From the NCBI GenBank assembly GCA_024234435.1, contig JACKOF010000001.1:1736001-1800000 (forward strand): a DNA stretch of 64,000 bases, in the 5' to 3' direction. Positions within the stretch are counted from its first letter, which is position 1. Every line of letters starts with the position of its first letter. Positions 25,052 to 33,768 of the stretch are shown piece after piece. The translations under genes were made by a program, and so were the position numbers. The DNA comes from Pseudomonadales bacterium. Its GTDB lineage: Bacteria; Pseudomonadota; Gammaproteobacteria; Pseudomonadales; Porticoccaceae. The notes beneath the pieces were generated by a model, which was not told where the DNA came from, did not search any database, and worked only from the letters and a program-made list of their open reading frames with translations.

Positions 25052-26352
25052 GCTTCGACCTGGTTGTCCAGCGATTTTTCCAACCCTGCTGAATTTGTCG
25101 GCATGTTCTTATCAGCACGGTACTGAACAAGATTCCACTCCAGAAAACTGTGAATGCCTTTAATCACCGGCTCGGTGCGCGGTGAATGCATGTGGTCAAA
25201 AGCATGCTCGGCACCCGGTAATTCCAGATAAACCGCCGGTTGCCGGATAACGCCACGAAGATTCTGGTAAAACAACCGGGCACCGGAAACTGTCGTCAGA
25301 CTGTCAATCTCCCCCTGAACGATCATGATTGACGGCAAATTACCTCTAATCTGAGTGCTCGGCGAAGCCAGCTCCCAAAGCTGGGGGTTCTCTTCCGGAG
25401 ATTCGTAGATAACCTTGTTATGAAGGTGCCCAACCATCAAATCGCGGCTGTCAGCATGGAAAGTGCCAAGAAGATCATAGACACCATAGAGCGATACAAC
25501 AGCCTGCACAGAGGTATCCACATCGGGAAACTCTCTCTGTAATTCGGGCTGATTTTGCGTCATTCCCAGTAAAGTCGCCAGATGTCCACCAGCAGAGCCT
25601 CCCGTAACGGCCACGAACTCCGGATTCACACCGTATTTTTTGCCTTCCGTACGAATCCACTTTAACGCTAGCTTGCAATCTTCCAGGTGCGCGGGAAAGC
25701 CGACACTGGGGCTGAGCCGATAATTAATCGTGACACAGATCCAGCCCTTGCTTGCCATATAGTGAAGCAAGGGCAACGCCTCAAGATCCTTGGAGCCCAT
25801 CACCCAGGCTCCACCATGGATTTGCATCAGTACCGGACAGCCTTCAGCGGGTATGTTTTTAGGTCGATAAACATCCAGTTGGTGCATCACACCCAGTGGT
25901 CCGTAAGCAATATTTTTTAATACTTCCACCTCTGGGCGTTTCATTTTAAATGGGTTTAACCACTCCCTGAAATGGGTCGCCGTCTCGATTTTGGCACGCA
26001 CCTCCGGGGGAAGTGTTTCAAGGTAGTTGTCGCCCAGAGCTTTTTGAAGGGCTCTGCGGGTTAACTTTTCAGCTTTAAAAGCGTTCCTGATGCTCTGCAT
26101 CAAAAAAACCCAACTCACCACCAAAACCAGCAAGGATAAGCCTCCCAAGGTGGATTCTGTGGCCCCCAAAACAAAAAGTATCAACGCCATCGTTACCTGC
26201 ATCGGCAACCACAACCAAGCCAACTCGGAAGAAATCAGCGAATGGGCAAACAGCGTCCAAGGCGGTACCAGTCTTTTTGTGTGGCGGTCACGGTAAATCG
26301 TGACCATAGAGAAAGCATTAAAAACTGCCAGGGCTAAAAGAATCCAGTCCAT
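25048..26352 (-). CDS. Membrane-anchored alpha/beta hydrolase (HSL/BD-FAE-like esterase)
   Basis: 434 residues. The first ~90 residues hold three to four hydrophobic helices, an unusual membrane module for this family. The catalytic domain (~140-420) has the oxyanion motif HGGAW (179-183), nucleophile elbow GGSAGG (Ser253), acid in GEIDSL and His in GAEHAFDH. Members hydrolyse acyl or aryl esters of lipids and small molecules; the helices would place this one at the inner membrane. It is convergent with the TetR gene and is followed upstream, same strand, by another hydrolase 231 nt away, in which interval I see no gene. Confidence 0.86.
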   Translation of the reverse strand: MDWILLALAVFNAFSMVTIYRDRHTKRLVPPWTLFAHSLISSELAWLWLPMQVTMALILFVLGATESTLGGLSLLVLVVSWVFLMQSIRNAFKAEKLTRRALQKALGDNYLETLPPEVRAKIETATHFREWLNPFKMKRPEVEVLKNIAYGPLGVMHQLDVYRPKNIPAEGCPVLMQIHGGAWVMGSKDLEALPLLHYMASKGWICVTINYRLSPSVGFPAHLEDCKLALKWIRTEGKKYGVNPEFVAVTGGSAGGHLATLLGMTQNQPELQREFPDVDTSVQAVVSLYGVYDLLGTFHADSRDLMVGHLHNKVIYESPEENPQLWELASPSTQIRGNLPSIMIVQGEIDSLTTVSGARLFYQNLRGVIRQPAVYLELPGAEHAFDHMHSPRTEPVIKGIHSFLEWNLVQYRADKNMPTNSAGLEKSLDNQVEA

Positions 26353-26582
26353 GATAGGCCTTTTGGGGTGGGTGTAGGGCTATGATTTGGAGGTGAAAAA
26401 CTCTTGGGTTATCAAATAAATCAGGCCGCTCGGCCCGCCCATAAACAACAAACGTGTTAACAAATTGCCGCGCTACATTTTCAGCACGTGTGGGCGTCAA
26501 GGATAAACGCGTTACCTTGCTAAAACAAGTTGACTGGTGGATATTCGACGATGACGTTTGTCATAGCTATGATCACAGAAAC

Positions 26583-27515
26583 TTAGAAGTGCTGCTCGAT
26601 AAACGTCTTGTGACAGTCAGCGGTTTCTGCAACCGCTTCAACCATAGGTGCATGACCCGCCTTATCCAGTATCTTCAATTGACTATCCGGCAACAACCGA
26701 GCAGCGGTTTCCGCTGCGCTGACATCGAGAATTCTGTCCAGGCGGCCCCATACAACCAGTGTGGGTATTGTGATTTTTGATAATTGTTCATTAATCGGGG
26801 AGTTAATACGGAACATCATGACTTCATTAAAAGCTTTCTTCAGTATCGAATACCTGGACGCTACTTCGTGAAGCAAATGTTTCTTGAAAATCCAGGGTAG
26901 CCTTACCGGTTTCACAGCAATCATCGCGAACAATCTGTCCAGTTCTTCAATGGTCCTGGGCAATAGCACCAGCTCACCTTTTTCAAACATCACATCCAGA
27001 TCTGATTTGCGGGAGGAGGCAATCCCGGCCGCATTCATTAATACCAGAGTCCTGACCCTATTCTGACAGGCAATACAGAACATAGCCGAGATTAACCCGC
27101 CCATGGAATTACCCGCCAAATGAAAGGATGAAATATCCAAATGTTCAACAAATTTTTGAAGCGCTTCAACCTGCCCGTAAACGCTGTAATCTACCGGTAC
27201 ACGCTGACTATAAGCATCCCCAAAACCAGGCAAGTCAGGTGCAATAATATGGTAATCCTCTTTCATCGCCTTGATATAGGGAAGCCAGACGAACTTGTCC
27301 ACACCAAAGCCATGCAGCAACAGTAAAACAGGCTTTTCGTGGCTGCCTGCCTCCAGATAGTGCCATGTCTGCCCATCCATAACATCAATCCGACGCTTTC
27401 TGGCGCCAAAAGCCAGCGCTGTTACCAAATAAATAACCTTTACCACCTGAGCCAGCAACCAATACCGTGCCACAAATACCAAAACCAGCGCCAGCGCAAT
27501 AGCTACGAACAACAT
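26583..27515 (-). CDS. Alpha/beta hydrolase, membrane-anchored
   Basis: 310 residues. One N-terminal membrane helix (residues ~3-40, very hydrophobic), then an AB-hydrolase_1 domain: LLLHGFGVDK (oxyanion), GNSMGG nucleophile elbow near residue 136, acid in WGRLDRILD and His in GHAPMVEA. This matches the lipase/MhpC-like group acting on hydrophobic esters or C-C bonds. GAGG is 7 nt before the ATG. It could act with the neighbouring esterase on the same kind of lipid, but the 231-nt gap argues against one transcript. Confidence 0.86.
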   Translation of the reverse strand: MLFVAIALALVLVFVARYWLLAQVVKVIYLVTALAFGARKRRIDVMDGQTWHYLEAGSHEKPVLLLLHGFGVDKFVWLPYIKAMKEDYHIIAPDLPGFGDAYSQRVPVDYSVYGQVEALQKFVEHLDISSFHLAGNSMGGLISAMFCIACQNRVRTLVLMNAAGIASSRKSDLDVMFEKGELVLLPRTIEELDRLFAMIAVKPVRLPWIFKKHLLHEVASRYSILKKAFNEVMMFRINSPINEQLSKITIPTLVVWGRLDRILDVSAAETAARLLPDSQLKILDKAGHAPMVEAVAETADCHKTFIEQHF

Positions 27516-27833
27516 TCGACAACCTCATTTATAAATTCCTGCGTAGCCCACCGTGCAATATTCGAGCGATACAGCAATGTCTGCCTTTTTGTCAGCCTGA
27601 CTATAGAATAATGTTACGACACCTTTGTGTCATTCATCTCTATCCCACTTAAAAATTTTTGCTTTCCAAGATGCCGCTATTATCTGCTGATCGACATGGT
27701 TCTGAACACCTTAAGAGTGAGCATTAAGACACATTGGTTTATAATCCCTACTCGCCCTGTTCTGCTGTTCCACCAAGGGTTTTGCTCAATATTTTTCGAT
27801 AACACTAACAATAAAACGAAAAAGGAAACTGCT
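27516..27833. other. Intergenic stretch between hydrolase and DUF445 gene
   Basis: 318 nt between divergent genes. A long frame runs through it into the DUF445 gene, but its first 69 codons have no ribosome site and do not look like protein of that family. I see no convincing promoter pair, repeat or RNA gene. Confidence 0.5.
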
Positions 27834-29072
27834 TTGGAAACCATCCTGAATTTTTTACAAACCTACTGGGTCTATCTGACCATCCCCGTTGTCAGCGCCA
27901 TCGTTGGTTTTGGAACCAACTGGCTGGCTGTAAAAATGATGATGTCTCCCCTTGAATTTGTCGGCATTGGTCCTTTTGGCTGGCAAGGTGTAATTCCCGG
28001 CAGCGCCAAGAACATGGCCAAAGCTCTGGTCGAAAACAGCGTGGCGAAGGTACTGACTCAGGAGGAGCTAGCCGAACGCATTGACGCGGCAGAACTGATT
28101 GACGCCTTGCAGCATCGCATTGATCCCTTGATTGAAGACATTGTTGATGAAGTCATGTCCGAAACTACCAACTATGGTATCAAACTGAATCGTTTTGTGT
28201 GGACAGCTTCCCCGTCATGGATTAAAGAAAAGGTTTATCAGGAGGTGCATAAAAATCTGCCAGGCATGGTCGAGAATACTGTGCGGGAAATAAAGGACAA
28301 CCTGGGTGACCTGGTCGATATTAATCAAATGATTATGGACCGGTTGGTGCAGCACAAGGAGCTGCTGGTAGAAATTTTTGAAAATGCAGCAGCACGTGAG
28401 TTTACCTTTCTGGAGCGCAGTGGTTTCTATTTTGGACTGCCCTTAGGGATACCAGTCATGTTTTTGTGGTATTTCTTTCCCGTCTGGTGGCTACTGCCTG
28501 TAGCGGGGCTCCTGGTAGGATATCTCACCAACAAACTGGCAATTTACATGCTGCAGAAGCCTCTAACGCCAGTAAAAATCGGCCCTTTTACCATGCAGGG
28601 GCTGTTTGTCCGACGGCAAAATGAAGTGTCCATATACTATGCCAAGGTATTCGCCGAAAAACTGATTACTGCCGAGTCTCTGGCACAGGAAGTCCTTAAA
28701 AACGGGAAATCCTCTGATTTATTATTCGACCTGATTCAGCGTGAAGTAAATACAGCACTGGAAAAGTCCAGCGGCACAATGAAAACGTTGATGGTGTTTT
28801 CTGTCGGACCACAGGAATACGATAAAATGCGCAAAATCATTAGCGAGCGATCATTCAACGAGCTAAACAAGCCCGACAAACGTTCGTTCCGCTACATCGA
28901 CGAGGCTCTGGATATTGAAAACACGCTGGCAGAGCGTGTTGGAGGCATGGCTCCGGACGAATTTTTCGAACTGCTGCATCCAGTAGTTGCCGAAGACGAG
29001 TGGAAACTGATGGCCGTTGGCGCGGTCCTCGGTTTCGGTGCCGGGGTTTGTCAGTGGCTATTACTGACTTAA
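27834..29072 (+). CDS. DUF445-family membrane protein
   Basis: 412 residues from the TTG at 27834, chosen because AAAGGAA stands just upstream and because family members start METILNFL-like directly before the first helix; the open frame extends 207 nt further upstream without support. Two membrane segments flank the protein: near 10-35 (VYLTIPVVSAIVGFGTNW) and in the middle (LPLGIPVMFLWYFFPVWWLLP), with a short one at the C-terminus. The repeated GTNWLAVKMM / YLTNKLAIYML motif and the pair GP(F)..QG...R are family signatures. Function is not established; related proteins affect envelope or sporulation. Convergent, 1 nt apart, with the next gene. Confidence 0.82.
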   Translation: METILNFLQTYWVYLTIPVVSAIVGFGTNWLAVKMMMSPLEFVGIGPFGWQGVIPGSAKNMAKALVENSVAKVLTQEELAERIDAAELIDALQHRIDPLIEDIVDEVMSETTNYGIKLNRFVWTASPSWIKEKVYQEVHKNLPGMVENTVREIKDNLGDLVDINQMIMDRLVQHKELLVEIFENAAAREFTFLERSGFYFGLPLGIPVMFLWYFFPVWWLLPVAGLLVGYLTNKLAIYMLQKPLTPVKIGPFTMQGLFVRRQNEVSIYYAKVFAEKLITAESLAQEVLKNGKSSDLLFDLIQREVNTALEKSSGTMKTLMVFSVGPQEYDKMRKIISERSFNELNKPDKRSFRYIDEALDIENTLAERVGGMAPDEFFELLHPVVAEDEWKLMAVGAVLGFGAGVCQWLLLT

Positions 29073-29073
29073 T

Positions 29074-29748
29074 TTATTTGAAATGCTCTTGGCTCAGTTC
29101 CTTGTCAAAGCTGCTTCCTACAGACAACTTTGCCTCAAGGTCGCCATACACTTTGGCGAAGGTCGCTCTTAACTGAGCAAGGGGCATATCGGCGAACTCA
29201 CCCCTGTTCCTCAGATACTCCATATGTTTATTCCCGGCCTGGTCAAACTCGTGATAAATCGAGTCTTCCAGGCCATCAAACTCCAAAGGCCTGATATTAA
29301 CTTTCTCGCACAAGCCAATATTGAAAGCAGGCGTGGCTTTCACCCACTTGTTCTCGAGAAAAATTGAAGCATAGCCATGCCAATGAAAAATATCAGTTTG
29401 CATCACTCTGCGCATGCGTTCCGTTGACAGGTGATTCTGCACATCAGCAAATCCAAGACGGGCAGGAATTCCTTGTGCACGACAGCAAGCGACCATCAAA
29501 ATAGCCTTCGGCACACACCAACTCGCGCCCCTGGCCAGAGTGTTGCTGGCTTTGAGCCCTGTAACCGTCAAGCTGACATTGTAGGGATCGTAGCGAATTT
29601 GATCCCTCACCGCATAATAAATGCCGACTGCCTTTTGAAGATCGCTGCTAGCACCCTGAACATGCCGTGCGGCAAAATCCGAAACTGCGGTATTCTCAAA
29701 ATCAATACTGGCTGTAGGTTCAAGGAATTCTGCCATAGAGTACTTCAT
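29074..29748 (-). CDS. Transglutaminase-like cysteine protease-fold protein
   Basis: 224 residues of the transglutaminase-like superfamily. The nucleophile Cys lies in GASWCVPKA (about residue 77), the His in FHWHGYASIFLENKW and the acidic partner region in KATPAFN. Bacterial members act as peptidases or amidases, cytosolic as no signal peptide is seen. GGGA is 6 nt before the ATG. The gene follows NnrU by 31 nt on the same strand and may be cotranscribed with it. Confidence 0.85.
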   Translation of the reverse strand: MKYSMAEFLEPTASIDFENTAVSDFAARHVQGASSDLQKAVGIYYAVRDQIRYDPYNVSLTVTGLKASNTLARGASWCVPKAILMVACCRAQGIPARLGFADVQNHLSTERMRRVMQTDIFHWHGYASIFLENKWVKATPAFNIGLCEKVNIRPLEFDGLEDSIYHEFDQAGNKHMEYLRNRGEFADMPLAQLRATFAKVYGDLEAKLSVGSSFDKELSQEHFK

Positions 29749-29779
29749 GCTTTCCCGCCCTCAAAAACCCTATTTATTT

Positions 29780-30349
29780 TCAAAAAAGTGGCACACCAAT
29801 TAGCAAACTGTGGAATTTAACTACAAACCCGGCGTATACGCCCAACCCGACTGCAATTGCAATTACGTCATTGAGAGGACCCACCGGGGCAGCAGGTATG
29901 GGGCGGACTTCACGTTTTTTCATTGAAATTCGGTCAGCCACCGCCCATAACAGAAAACTGCCAAATAACAGCACATCTGCCGAAGCCCCATTTACCAGTA
30001 AGTGCGACAGTGCCCATAGTTTGGTTGCCACCAGTGTCGGGTGTTTTACTGTAGACTTGATTCGCCCGGGCAAATAGGTTGAGACCAACAGCGGAAATAC
30101 CGGCACCATCAACAACAGCACCAGATGTCGCAACACTGCAGGTGGAGAGTACAAAACACTGGCTGTTACGCGCGCGTCCCCATACCCTTTAATCATTAAA
30201 ACAAAGCCCACCAGAGAAATTAGCCCAATAAGACCTTTCCAGCCCCACTCCCCTAACTGCTGGGCCTTTTGGTCTCGCCATCGGTGGTTAATAATCGAAA
30301 CTGAATGTGGCAGAAAAAATAATAGAATACCCACTATTAACATAGTCAT
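29780..30349 (-). CDS. NnrU-family membrane protein
   Basis: 189 residues with five to six helices. The start LIVGILLFFLPHSVSI and the HPTLVATKLWALSHLLVNG segment are signatures of NnrU, a membrane protein first linked to nitrite/nitric-oxide metabolism in denitrifiers and structurally related to isoprenylcysteine-methyltransferase-like folds. No other denitrification gene is in the window, so the link is not supported here. AGGGA precedes the ATG. Confidence 0.87.
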   Translation of the reverse strand: MTMLIVGILLFFLPHSVSIINHRWRDQKAQQLGEWGWKGLIGLISLVGFVLMIKGYGDARVTASVLYSPPAVLRHLVLLLMVPVFPLLVSTYLPGRIKSTVKHPTLVATKLWALSHLLVNGASADVLLFGSFLLWAVADRISMKKREVRPIPAAPVGPLNDVIAIAVGLGVYAGFVVKFHSLLIGVPLF

Positions 30350-30415
30350 CTGTCTGATCCCTAATTGTTATAAATAGTCTGGAAAAGCTATCCTTAATTC
30401 AGCTGACAGACACAT

Positions 30416-30787
30416 TTACCCAAAAACGTAAAAAGCGCCCTTATTGCCATCCGGGTCCCGGAAGTACGCGCCATAGAATACATCAGGCAAACGCTGGCCC
30501 GGCTCGCCTTCACAGGTGGCCCCTAATGCAATGGCTTTTTTATACAGTTTATCAACGGTAGGTTTGTCGGGAGCAGGAATAGCAAACATATTACCATTGC
30601 CGGGGCTTGCCTCCTTTTCGTTATAGGGAATACACACGGCCAGCATCGGATCCTGTGCAGATTTGCCATACATGGCGATACGCCCCATATCAAATACCAC
30701 TTCAGCACCAAGATCAGCCAGTAATTCACCATAGAATGCTTTGGCCTTATCCATGTCTTTAACACCAATCGTTACGTATCCAATCAT
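30416..30787 (-). CDS. VOC-family (glyoxalase/bleomycin-resistance fold) protein
   Basis: 123 residues from the ATG at 30785-30787, 8 nt after GAGGGG; a GTG nine bases upstream overlaps that site. It has the VOC layout: GYVTIGVKDMDKAKAFYGELLADLGA at the start, a middle PMLAVCIPYN strand, and DPDGNKGAFYVFG at the end. Members are metal-dependent lyases, dioxygenases or binding proteins; the single domain would dimerise. It is 67 nt upstream of NnrU on the same strand. Confidence 0.88.
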   Translation of the reverse strand: MIGYVTIGVKDMDKAKAFYGELLADLGAEVVFDMGRIAMYGKSAQDPMLAVCIPYNEKEASPGNGNMFAIPAPDKPTVDKLYKKAIALGATCEGEPGQRLPDVFYGAYFRDPDGNKGAFYVFG

Positions 30788-30952
30788 AACCGTCACCCCT
30801 CTTGTGTATTTCGCCAGAATTATATTTCCAATTTAAAACGGCAGGCTTCAAACGGCCTACCTTGTTCGCTCTTCTTCCTGAAGGTACAGTACCGAATAAT
30901 AGGGTACATACTGGGCAAACCTCAACAATAACGCAATATGGGACACCATTTA

Positions 30953-32296
30953 ATGAAAACCTCCATCAGTTGGGCCTTCGCCACAATATACCTGGTACTG
31001 GCAACTGGCGTGACAGCAGAGCTTCTACAGGAGAAAAATTATGATCGCCTCAACAGCGACCTAACCCCGATGGGTGCTGAACGGGCGGGCAATGCTGAAG
31101 GAACTATCCCGGCATGGGACGGTGGTCTCACTGTTGCACCAGAAAACTGGCATCCAGAACAGGGCTACCCTGATATTTTTGCCGACGACCCCATCCTGTT
31201 CACCATCACGAAAGAGAACATGACTCAGTACCGTGAGCAGCTCAGTGATGGATTAAAGGCGCTACTGGAAAATTACGACAGTTTCAAAATACCTGTCTAC
31301 AGAACCCGACGCACCTTTGCCAATCCTGAATTTGTATATCAGGCCACACGCGATAATGCAGGGAAAGCACGGGTCGACGGAGATGGTCTGGCCAGCTACC
31401 AGCAACCGGGAGTACCATTCCCGATACCGGCAAGCGCACAGGAAGTCATATTCAACCACCTCAATGGCTGGATAGGCGGTTATGAAGGTTGCACGGACTG
31501 GATGCCCATCTTTCCAAACGGCGACTACTATCGTGTTGGCTGGTGTTCCAAGCTTATCCAGTCATCCGAAATGGATAATATACAGACGCCCAACGACAGT
31601 GTTTACTTTATTGGCCGCTATGATGCTCCCGGCTCGTTGGTGGGTACGGTTTATCTGGTACACGACGTTTTTAATTCCGAGGTCAGCAAGCGCAGAGCCT
31701 GGATATACAACTCTGGCGCCCGGCGGGTACGACGAGCGCCAGATCTTGCTTACGATAACATTGCCGATGGCAGTGAAGGGATGGCCACCATTGACGACGC
31801 TGCTGGCTTTAACGGGGCTATTGATCGCTACCACTGGAAATTGCTGGGCAAGCGGGAAATGTATATACCCTACAACGGTTATAAGCTCGGTGACCCTTCT
31901 TTAACATATGACAGAATGATTGAAGGCACACAGCTTAAGTCCGAGTTATTACGCTTTGAGCTGCACCGTGTCTGGGTTATCGAAGCCACCCGGAAACCCG
32001 ATGTTTCGCACATCTACAACCGCCGGGTATTCTATATTGATGAAGATAGCTGGAAAGTCACCCTGACGGAAGCCTACGATAACCGCGGCATGCTATGGCG
32101 AACCGCTATTCTACCTCTGTTACAACTCTACGATGTTCCCATTATGGTGCAACGAGCAAGTATGTTCCACGATCTGATTAATGGCACAACACTTCTTTAC
32201 GGGCTGGACAATGAGCGAGAAAAGCCATCGATGAAATGGCACAGCAAAGGGAGGCTGATTGACTTTCGGTCCTCATCCATAAAAAAGCAGAGGTAA
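30953..32296 (+). CDS. DUF1329 protein, orphan copy
   Basis: 447 residues from the ATG at 30953; an in-frame ATG at 30938 lacks a ribosome site and would spoil the signal peptide (KTSISWAFATIYLVLATGVTA). Family hallmarks: LTPMGAERAGNAEGTIPAWDGGL, GVPFPIP, RRAWIYNSGARRVRRAPDLAYDN and the YIDEDSWKVTLTEAYDNRG end. DUF1329 proteins are periplasmic and predicted to have a LolB-like open barrel that binds lipids. It is clearly paralogous to the DUF1329 in module B (44542-45900), but here no barrel or MMPL gene is adjacent, so it may share partners with that module. Confidence 0.92.
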   Translation: MKTSISWAFATIYLVLATGVTAELLQEKNYDRLNSDLTPMGAERAGNAEGTIPAWDGGLTVAPENWHPEQGYPDIFADDPILFTITKENMTQYREQLSDGLKALLENYDSFKIPVYRTRRTFANPEFVYQATRDNAGKARVDGDGLASYQQPGVPFPIPASAQEVIFNHLNGWIGGYEGCTDWMPIFPNGDYYRVGWCSKLIQSSEMDNIQTPNDSVYFIGRYDAPGSLVGTVYLVHDVFNSEVSKRRAWIYNSGARRVRRAPDLAYDNIADGSEGMATIDDAAGFNGAIDRYHWKLLGKREMYIPYNGYKLGDPSLTYDRMIEGTQLKSELLRFELHRVWVIEATRKPDVSHIYNRRVFYIDEDSWKVTLTEAYDNRGMLWRTAILPLLQLYDVPIMVQRASMFHDLINGTTLLYGLDNEREKPSMKWHSKGRLIDFRSSSIKKQR

Positions 32297-32497
32297 TATA
32301 ACCTTGCCCACAATAAATCATGCCTACCACCTCACATGCACCGCTGTGATAGACGTTTTATTGCAATGATCTCATACCATCGACCACAGGCATTCAGCAT
32401 AATCGTTGACGGCCCTTCTCTATTGATGCCTAATCCGGTTGATTGCGGTAAGCTGGAACAATGATCTCCACATACACCATCACGGAGCCAGTAAATC

Positions 32498-32731
32498 ATG
32501 GTTGAAGACCCCATCACAATGAATCTACTCTTTGAACAGCTGGGTTTAGACTCTTCTGATGAAGCGATTGAAGCATTCATTGCCAACCACTCACCACTGC
32601 CCGCTGAAGTGAAAATTTTTCAGGCTCACTACTGGAACAGCGCACAAGCTGAATTTCTGGAAACGGCGTTAAAAGAAGATTCTGAATGGGCGATTGTCGT
32701 TGACGAGCTCAACGAGCGCTTAAGCGTGTAA
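32498..32731 (+). CDS. DUF2789-family small protein
   Basis: 77 residues, acidic, helical and soluble. MNLLFEQLGLDSSDEAIEAFIANHSPLP and the FLETALKEDSEWAIVVDELNERL end match the DUF2789 family, found in many gammaproteobacteria and of unknown function. GGAG lies 10 nt before the ATG. A better internal Met at residue 8 is possible. It precedes RimK by 115 nt and is probably separate. Confidence 0.82.
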   Translation: MVEDPITMNLLFEQLGLDSSDEAIEAFIANHSPLPAEVKIFQAHYWNSAQAEFLETALKEDSEWAIVVDELNERLSV

Positions 32732-32846
32732 TAAACCTTGAGGCGGTAACACTCAACAATGACGTACTGACAACCTGGCTCGATACCACCCGCCTTTCGT
32801 TTACGCCAGAGTAAAAGCGCAGCATTGACACAATAAAAGAGTATTC

Positions 32847-33755
32847 ATGATGAAAATAGCCGTGTTATCACGCAACGAAAACCTTTATTCAACTCGCCGC
32901 CTGAAGGAAGCAGGAGAAGCGCGCGGACACGAAGTTGATGTTATCGATACCCTGCACTGTTATATGGACATAACTCGCAGTCGTCCGGCGGTGCGTTATC
33001 ACGGTAAGGAATTACCGTTTTACGATGCCGTCATCCCCCGTATTGGTGCCTCCATTACCTTTTATGGCACAGCCGTTGTACGCCAGTTCGAAATGATGGG
33101 AACATTTTGTGTCAATGAATCCGTCGCTATCAGTCGCTCCCGTGACAAGTTGCGTTCACTGCAATTGATGTCCCGTAAGGACGTTGGCCTGCCACGTACC
33201 GGCTTTGCCAACAAGGCAGACAACATCAAGGATCTGATAAAAAATGTGGGCGGTGCACCGGTAGTGATCAAATTGCTGGAGGGTACTCAGGGTATTGGCG
33301 TGGTGCTGGCAGATACCAACAAAGCCGCAGAAAGCATTATCGAAGCCTTTATGGGCCTGAAAGCCAACATTCTTGTTCAGGAGTTCATCAAAGAGGCCGG
33401 CGGCGCAGACATTCGCTGCCTGGTTGTCGGACAAAAAGTGGTGGCGGCAATGAAACGCCAGGGCGCCGAAGGTGAATTTCGTTCCAATTTGCATCGTGGC
33501 GGATCTGCAACGCTGGTGAAACTGTCCAGGGAAGAGCGCGCTACAGCGGCAAAAGCAGCAAAGGTCATGGGTCTCAATATCTGTGGTGTCGACATATTGC
33601 AATCCAAAAATGGCCCTGTTGTTATGGAAGTTAATTCTTCTCCCGGGCTCGAAGGTATCGAGACGGCAACTAATAAGGACATCGCCGGTATGATCTACGC
33701 CTTTATCGAAGCGAACGCAAAACCGAATAACACCCGAACCCGGGGTAAAGGTTAA
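32847..33755 (+). CDS. rimK: Ribosomal protein S6 L-glutamate ligase RimK
   Basis: 302 residues, ATP-grasp ligase. MKIAVLSRNENLYSTRRLKEAGEARGHEVDVID is the RimK N-terminus, followed by the R.RP...YHG....DAVIPRIG segment, the ATP-binding KLLEGTQGIGV, and the metal-binding VMEVNSSPGLEGIE. RimK adds glutamate residues to the C-terminus of ribosomal protein S6 and can make poly-glutamate. ATG codons at 32847 and 32850 are both possible. It is 13 nt from the next gene, an AstE-like zinc enzyme, a pairing common in proteobacteria. Confidence 0.95.
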   Translation: MMKIAVLSRNENLYSTRRLKEAGEARGHEVDVIDTLHCYMDITRSRPAVRYHGKELPFYDAVIPRIGASITFYGTAVVRQFEMMGTFCVNESVAISRSRDKLRSLQLMSRKDVGLPRTGFANKADNIKDLIKNVGGAPVVIKLLEGTQGIGVVLADTNKAAESIIEAFMGLKANILVQEFIKEAGGADIRCLVVGQKVVAAMKRQGAEGEFRSNLHRGGSATLVKLSREERATAAKAAKVMGLNICGVDILQSKNGPVVMEVNSSPGLEGIETATNKDIAGMIYAFIEANAKPNNTRTRGKG

Positions 33756-33768
33756 GCAGAGAACTGAT

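Noticed and set aside
27627..27833. 69-codon N-terminal extension of the DUF445 protein
   Set aside because: Unlike the family, no ribosome site; the TTG at 27834 has AAAGGAA and begins at the expected first helix.
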